A DNA stretch of 64,000 bases from Cyclaneusma minus (taxonomy: Eukaryota > Ascomycota > Leotiomycetes > Marthamycetales > Marthamycetaceae), in assembly GCA_037179335.1 (NCBI GenBank), contig JAKZHN010000019.1, forward strand, positions 434,001-498,000, read 5' to 3'. This document shows positions 59,001-64,000 of the stretch, piece after piece. Made by a program: the position numbers and the translations under genes. The stretch's first letter is position 1. Every line of letters begins with the position of its first letter. The notes beneath the pieces are model-generated. The model was not told the origin of the DNA. It did not search any database and worked only from the letters and a program-made list of their open reading frames with translations.

Positions 59001-60439
59001 ATCCAGGACAGATTCGCAATCCAGGATTCAGGAGTAAGTGGTAGTTCCTTAGGGCGCAGTATGAGGCGAGCGGCGGAAAAACATTTGATCTGTCGACTGT
59101 CGTTTGTCTGAAAAGGCCTCCAGCAGGGCCCGTTGGTTGAAGCCACGAGTATGCTTGGTTATGCTTGGTTACAGACATGTGGAAGTTCCAAAATGGTCGA
59201 GGCGGAATGGGCGCGGGTGAGTAATGGCGACAGTCCAGCAGGCAGCATTTGACTGCGAATCCTGCCGCCCCGTTCCCACCAGTTCGCGATTCTACCGCAG
59301 CCAGGAATAATGACAGCGAGGGTCTGTCAACGGCGGGGCCGGCGGGACAACCGTGGTGGGGTCGGAGGGAATGGGACAATAATGGACGTTTCGTATGTTG
59401 TTCATGGCAAGAAGATGCTGATGGAGAATGAGAAGATAGAAATTGATCACAGTGTGTCGGATAGTCATATCTGGCCGAGGCGGACGGCCGGGCCCGAGCT
59501 CGCGTCTATCTCGCCAGCTGATTGGCCCTGGCGGCTAAGCGCTAGTCGGGCTGTGGCTGTGCACGCTTCTGCTGTCAGGTCAAAATTTCGATGCCGCTTG
59601 GCATTCATTTTGTCGCATGTCCTCAACTCCCTTAGAGCACCAAACTGAGATCTGACCACCCTGCTCGTACTGGCCACTCACAGGCCGTGAAAGCTCTGCT
59701 CTTCCTCACAGCATCAAGAGCTCCATTGCCCAGGTCCCATGTCACTCCCAGCAATTCCAAATTCCAAAAGAAGGTCTCCTCAAGGGCGCCTTCCCCACTG
59801 CCCACGGTAGCCATTGATGGCACCACTAGGGGATCTACTCATCGACCAGCCAGCTGGTACCGCTCCGTGGGTCCCTGTTGACCCACCGGAGCTGATACCT
59901 GCCTGGCAAGCGTCTTCAGCCTCGACATGTATGTGGCAGTCCACAAGCCGTCTCCATGTTTCTCTGCTGGCCTCTTGGAGCCACACCTCTACTTCGGACA
60001 GATGACGCTTTGGTCTGTCCCCAACTATCTGGCCGTTTCTTACTCGCATAGCATCCTTGCCAGGAGGCCGTGTATAGCTTGTCTTTTGTGACCTGCATGC
60101 TGCACCTCTGGACCCATCCTTCCTCCAGCTGTTGCCTTCGCCGAGGACTCATGACCTCGGCGAGCATCATCCATGGCCATCTCCTCCATCTAGCTTGCCG
60201 AAGTATAAGGCAGGAGCATCTCCCAGCTTTGTTCACTTTCCATTTTCATCATCCATCAACTTTCCTTGCTCGGACTTGCCTTGTTAGCATTTCATATCTG
60301 TCTAATCTCACCTACCTCAAGCTTCGATACCCAGTCTACTTTCAATCGCATCCTCTCCTCTCGGAGCTATCATTCCCGAGCAGCAGCAGCCTATCTATCG
60401 TCTTTCCTACCAGCTCCCCCCTCCATCTCATTCATCACC
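56066..60439. other. Gene-poor stretch; leader of the small Cys-rich gene at its end
   Basis: I can support no gene in about 4.3 kb. A perfect 18-bp palindrome TTCGTACGGCCGTACGAA lies at 57554-57571. From about 60070 to 60439 the plus strand is C/T-rich, likely the long 5' leader of the gene at 60440. Confidence 0.45.
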
Positions 60440-60688
60440 ATGTGTTATCAAGTCATTGAGCGGTATTCGGTCTGTCGCTGCGTCTATTACCAGCACAATG
60501 TCGATATGTGTGCTGCCTACGGTCAACGTGGTCACTCTGTACAGGAGAAAGAGGTGCTGGTCGGCTATGCATGCAGTGCGCACTCCACAAGCTATACGAA
60601 TGGGTCCTCATATTCCTCTACCCAATATTCAGACAGTGGCTACGCAAGTCGAGACTCAAAATCATCATCGCGGCGCTCTCGTCGGTAA
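60440..60688 (+). CDS. Small cysteine-rich protein, 82 aa, unknown function
   Basis: The start ATG is in an ideal context (TCATCACCATGTG) after a long pyrimidine-rich leader. The N-terminal 48 residues are compact: Cys at 2, 12, 14, 24 and 45, His at 19, 32 and 48, in CYQVIERYSVCRCVYYQHNV, AAYGQRGHSVQEKEVLVGYA and CSAH. The CxC pair and the CxxH pair could form a metal site. Residues 49-82 are Ser/Tyr/Arg-rich and disordered, ending in SRRSRR. There is no signal peptide, so it is probably intracellular. It resembles a widespread family of short 'MCY(E/Q)xIExYSVCRC' proteins I associate with Pezizomycotina, of unknown function. Confidence 0.75.
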   Translation: MCYQVIERYSVCRCVYYQHNVDMCAAYGQRGHSVQEKEVLVGYACSAHSTSYTNGSSYSSTQYSDSGYASRDSKSSSRRSRR

Positions 60689-63600
60689 AACATACTATCT
60701 CCGATGACTGGCTTGCCTCGTATCTCCGTTCTCGATTTTGGCCATTGGGTACGATTCATGGCTTCTTCGCATGGTGACTCCAGCATGCCTCCTGCTCGTT
60801 TCCTCGCCGGACAGAATCACTTGGTTGCCGCCTCTACTATACTACGACGCGACCGCCATGAGGTGGGGATGTCTTTGGCAGATGGCGCCCTCAACTCTGC
60901 CTCACGAATCGCACTCTCACGTATGATCATTTTCCCACGATACGACCGAAGACACGAAGACGAAACTCCACGCGATGAAAATGGTCGCCGCCGCGCAAGC
61001 CAGACCTGGTACGACATTTGCTTTTGGATTTGATTTTGCATAGCGGGCGGGTATTGCATCAACATGGAGCGAGCATATTTTGGGATTGGGTTCGGCTGGG
61101 ATTGGGATTGGAGTTTTGGTCGTCAGATTTCTGATTTCTGTTTCTGCTTTTCTTCCGTGTTTCCTATGGTATCCGCTGCCATCGCTTCGAGCGTGGTTTT
61201 CTTGGTGGTGTGCACGCATTTTGCTCTCGCGGCTTCTCCGTCTCTTTCAATTTTTGTTTAGCACGTGATCCACGGTTCAATGGTCTGTGACTCATTCATT
61301 CTCTTCTACAAGGCGCTTGATGCAACTTGTTGTAAGTGGGTCGTGCTATATCTTGTACTCTACGACATTGGCTATCGCTCAGGCAGCAGCCTCTCTTTCA
61401 GGCAGGCCCTGACACCTGGTTATCTACATGTACCGCCCGAACCCAATCCGGGTAAAGAAAGCCTTGTTTGTATTTTGTAAAGCTGCTTTAGCATTAGCTA
61501 GTCTAAACTGCAAGCAATATTGACCCTTTGCAATTCGTCCCCTTCCTTTCGCCCGTGTCTTGGGGGGCGGTATTGTGTCATAATCGAGGAGAGGGCAAGG
61601 CAGCCTCGTTGGTGGGGATGGCGTTGGGGACAGGGTTTGTTCATGTGTGCTGCTCTGTTCCTGCATGCAAGTGCTCCAGCGTTCATCAGCCTCCCCCTCG
61701 GATCCTATGTGATATCGTTGGCTGGAGAGACAACTTCAAACAGAAAATATCAATTCAGCAGCCCAGCCACAATCCTCCCTAACCAGCTAGGAGTTGCAAA
61801 AATCGAAATGCAATTCCCCCAAAATTAGCAATCCTCAACCAACGTTTCAGAAGTTTAAACTGGGGAGTCCTTTCTACAATTCTGACAAGTGGAACTCATC
61901 GCAGTAAGTGGTCACAGTTTTGTGCTACTCCATCAACCATATCACGGCGGTTGAAAAGCCGAAACCCACCCCAATGACGCAGCGCTTTGCCCTCCCAACA
62001 GCCCTTCTAAGAAAGAATACCACGGCCATGTTTTTAGCAACAGCAGTTTATGAAAAGCCCCTTCGAGTACGAACGAGTCTGCCTCGCACTCTCAAGATGC
62101 CGTTCGAGTGGGGGCGAAAATGGGCAAATTGCGACGGCTTGGCATGGCCGCCTGCGGCCCGCGGATGTTGGTATGAGAAACCGCGGGCCGACAGCTCCTT
62201 TAATATTGAATGGGAAGAGTATTAGTGCCGTGGAGATGAAGAGAACATGGACGGGAAGGCTACCTGGCGATATGGCGCTACTTCTCTGAGACTCTGATAG
62301 GTAGTGATGCCTTCTGCCTGGAGCACGATAAGGCGTCTATGTCGTGGCTTAGGGTACATGCATGGTAAGAAGGTCACGGGATTGTGTCTATCTGCAGGAT
62401 TGCGGCGGGTTTGGGTCTGGGGCCTTGGAGGTTATTCCCGGCCGCTGTGATTTCCAATTCGAGAAGGCAGTCTCTTGAGTCTGTGTTAGAGCAGCAGAAT
62501 TGGCAAATATGTGGTTGGAGGCCTTGGGAAGTTCTCTGCCCCCCGAGTATGGAGATTGGCTGGAGATATTCGGAGTCAATATGTTGACAATGATATGCAC
62601 AAGCATCGAGGTGGGCCATACCTAGGCAGTGAACTATGAGCCTAATAGTTCACTGAGTATTAGCTGGTCAGGATTGTATCGCAGGATGCCAGGAACAAGG
62701 AATGCATTGCAGCTACGACGGCAGTTGCTGAATCCCAATTCTCAATTTTCCGTGGAGCATCCATGGGTCTTCGAAACTCCGAATCGCCGTTGATTTGTGA
62801 TCGAGTTGGTTCTCTCAGAAAATTGTGGTGTTTTGTGCCGTCACACAAACATCCCTTTCGGGCAACAGGCAAATGACGGAATCATGAATCATATGTGATA
62901 TAAGGCCTTCGGATTTCAAGCAATCAGCTCTTCAGAATAGTAGCTGCAAACAATGACTCAAGACCACCTTCTCAAAAGTCCGTCATTATTCCAAGGCCAA
63001 AAATGGGGGCATCATTGCGAGTCACCAAAACGTCTTTTGCGACTGGCTGGTCAAATGCGAATTGAACAACATTGAAGCTGGAAGATCCAACAGACTAAAA
63101 TGGTCTACCAGCCCCGCGGGTCCACACTACTAGCAGTGGTGTTTCCAAGTTTGTAAGGTTCTGACTGGCTCGAATAGCCGCCGGCCGCGGGAGCTATTTT
63201 TGGCGCGCGTCTCAGGATCGCGAAATGACGAATCGCAGGATGCGGATTGGACAGGGGTTGGAGCGGTAGTTGGGGCTTAGCGAGCTTCAATAGCTTAGAC
63301 CTAAGGTACGGAATGGACTCCGATGTGGGGTTGCACTTCAGTCTTCGGTTGAATAACTTGAATTTGCGACATGCGATGTTCAGAACCAGAGCGCAGAGAC
63401 AGGAGGATATGGAAGGGAGTCTGTAGTGGGGATTGATGGGGATTGATGGGGATTGCGAATGCGTGGAGATTGAAGCACCGACACCATGGAGAGGTCTCGG
63501 AAACCAACCAACAGAACGTGAGTAAACCGGAAAGCTGTTGGACTCGACGCAAGTGAGTTAACGCACCTCGGTCGAATGCGAAATGAAGCTGATGGGATGT

Positions 63601-64000
63601 TGCTTACTTTGACGTGTCCTCGAGCGCAAGGCAACAACTGTGGCGAGCAACAGTCGCCTATCGTATCATGAAGCAGACCACGACTTCTCCAACACGGATA
63701 CGCGATCCCCCACGTTTGTGGCTGGATTCACGTTGGTGGCTTGACGTAATGCACCAGCATATCGACATGCGAGCACTGAGCAGTAGCATGGCTGGAGCTT
63801 GGCAATCCGCACGTGCGACACCAAGTTGTTGGTGACGATCATGCCATGCAGGTCCAAACGGGACAGTGCATGCTGCAAGCCTGGAGATCTCTCGGCCTGA
63901 TTGTTGGCTGCGAGTCCGTGAGTCGGCTACCAAACGACCGAGTGATGAGCCAACATCTGGCCATCTCCAGCATCAAGAATCCGAGCCTTGCAGCAAAGTC
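60689..64000. other. Gene-poor right end of the window
   Basis: No supported gene in 3.3 kb. A perfect 11-bp inverted repeat with a 7-nt loop lies at 62627-62655. GGGGATTGAT occurs in tandem two and a half times at about 63426-63452. Short frames on both strands show no family features. Confidence 0.45.
62627..62655. repeat. Perfect inverted repeat (hairpin)
   Basis: CAGTGAACTAT (62627-62637), loop GAGCCTA, and ATAGTTCACTG (62645-62655) form a perfect 11-bp stem. Confidence 0.75.

Noticed and set aside
58869..59034. Short ATG frame (MELLWRWPDV...) ending at a GTAAGT donor
   Set aside because: No convincing second exon or homologous motif could be found.
1..64000. CRISPR array, operon structure, rRNA or tRNA genes
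   Set aside because: The window is fungal nuclear DNA. I saw no regularly spaced repeat array, no rRNA, and no tRNA T-loop signature by eye, although single tRNAs could be missed without a dedicated scan.

Overview
The window is nuclear DNA of a filamentous ascomycete (Pezizomycotina). A Dothideomycete is my best guess, but that is inference. The genes are compact, with short GT..AG introns of mostly 47-125 nt. The families are typical of the group: Zn2Cys6 regulator, fungal bZIP, GID/RanBPM, INO80 subunit Ies4, an Irc20/SHPRH-like protein and mS41. One 16 kb block carries the extreme C-to-T / G-to-A damage of repeat-induced point mutation (RIP). I found no bacterial, organellar, rRNA or tRNA genes.

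Left arm (1-30.3 kb) is ordinary gene-rich sequence. In order it holds GPI11 (-), IES4 (+), a RanBPM/Gid1-type SPRY-LisH-CTLH protein (+), a BTB-domain protein (-), a small 80-aa protein (+), a Pof7/Hrt3/FBXO9-type F-box protein (-), an Mtm1/SLC25A39-type mitochondrial carrier (+), uracil-DNA glycosylase (+), a small DUF3140 protein (+), a 1499-aa Irc20/SHPRH-like SNF2-RING protein (-) and mitoribosomal mS41 (+). Most are housekeeping genes: GPI anchoring, chromatin, ubiquitin ligases, DNA repair and mitochondria. GPI11/IES4, F-box/MTM1 and IRC20/mS41 are divergent pairs. A degenerate ~20-bp repeat family occurs at four places in this arm, once inside an intron.

Middle (30.35-46.64 kb) is a nested transposon block. 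The outer LTR element starts TG, ends CA and is flanked by a perfect CATCT target duplication. A 5778-bp Ty1/copia element has inserted into it, with two 190-bp LTRs and AAAAC target duplications, reverse transcriptase on the minus strand. A ~6.8-kb Ty3/gypsy element lies beside it, RT/RNase H on the plus strand. All open frames are destroyed. The damage fades out inside the two outer LTRs, so the outermost ends of the element are still GC-rich and undamaged.

Right arm (46.6-64 kb) is gene-poor. It holds a bZIP-like protein with a basic region but no visible zipper, a Leu3/War1-like Zn2Cys6 regulator (+), a salicylate-hydroxylase-type FAD monooxygenase (-) convergent with it, and one 82-aa cysteine-rich protein. 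Most of 55-64 kb holds nothing I can support as a gene.

All exon boundaries were read by eye from splice signals and reading-frame continuity. They are predictions. Family assignments rest on recognised motifs, not on searches.
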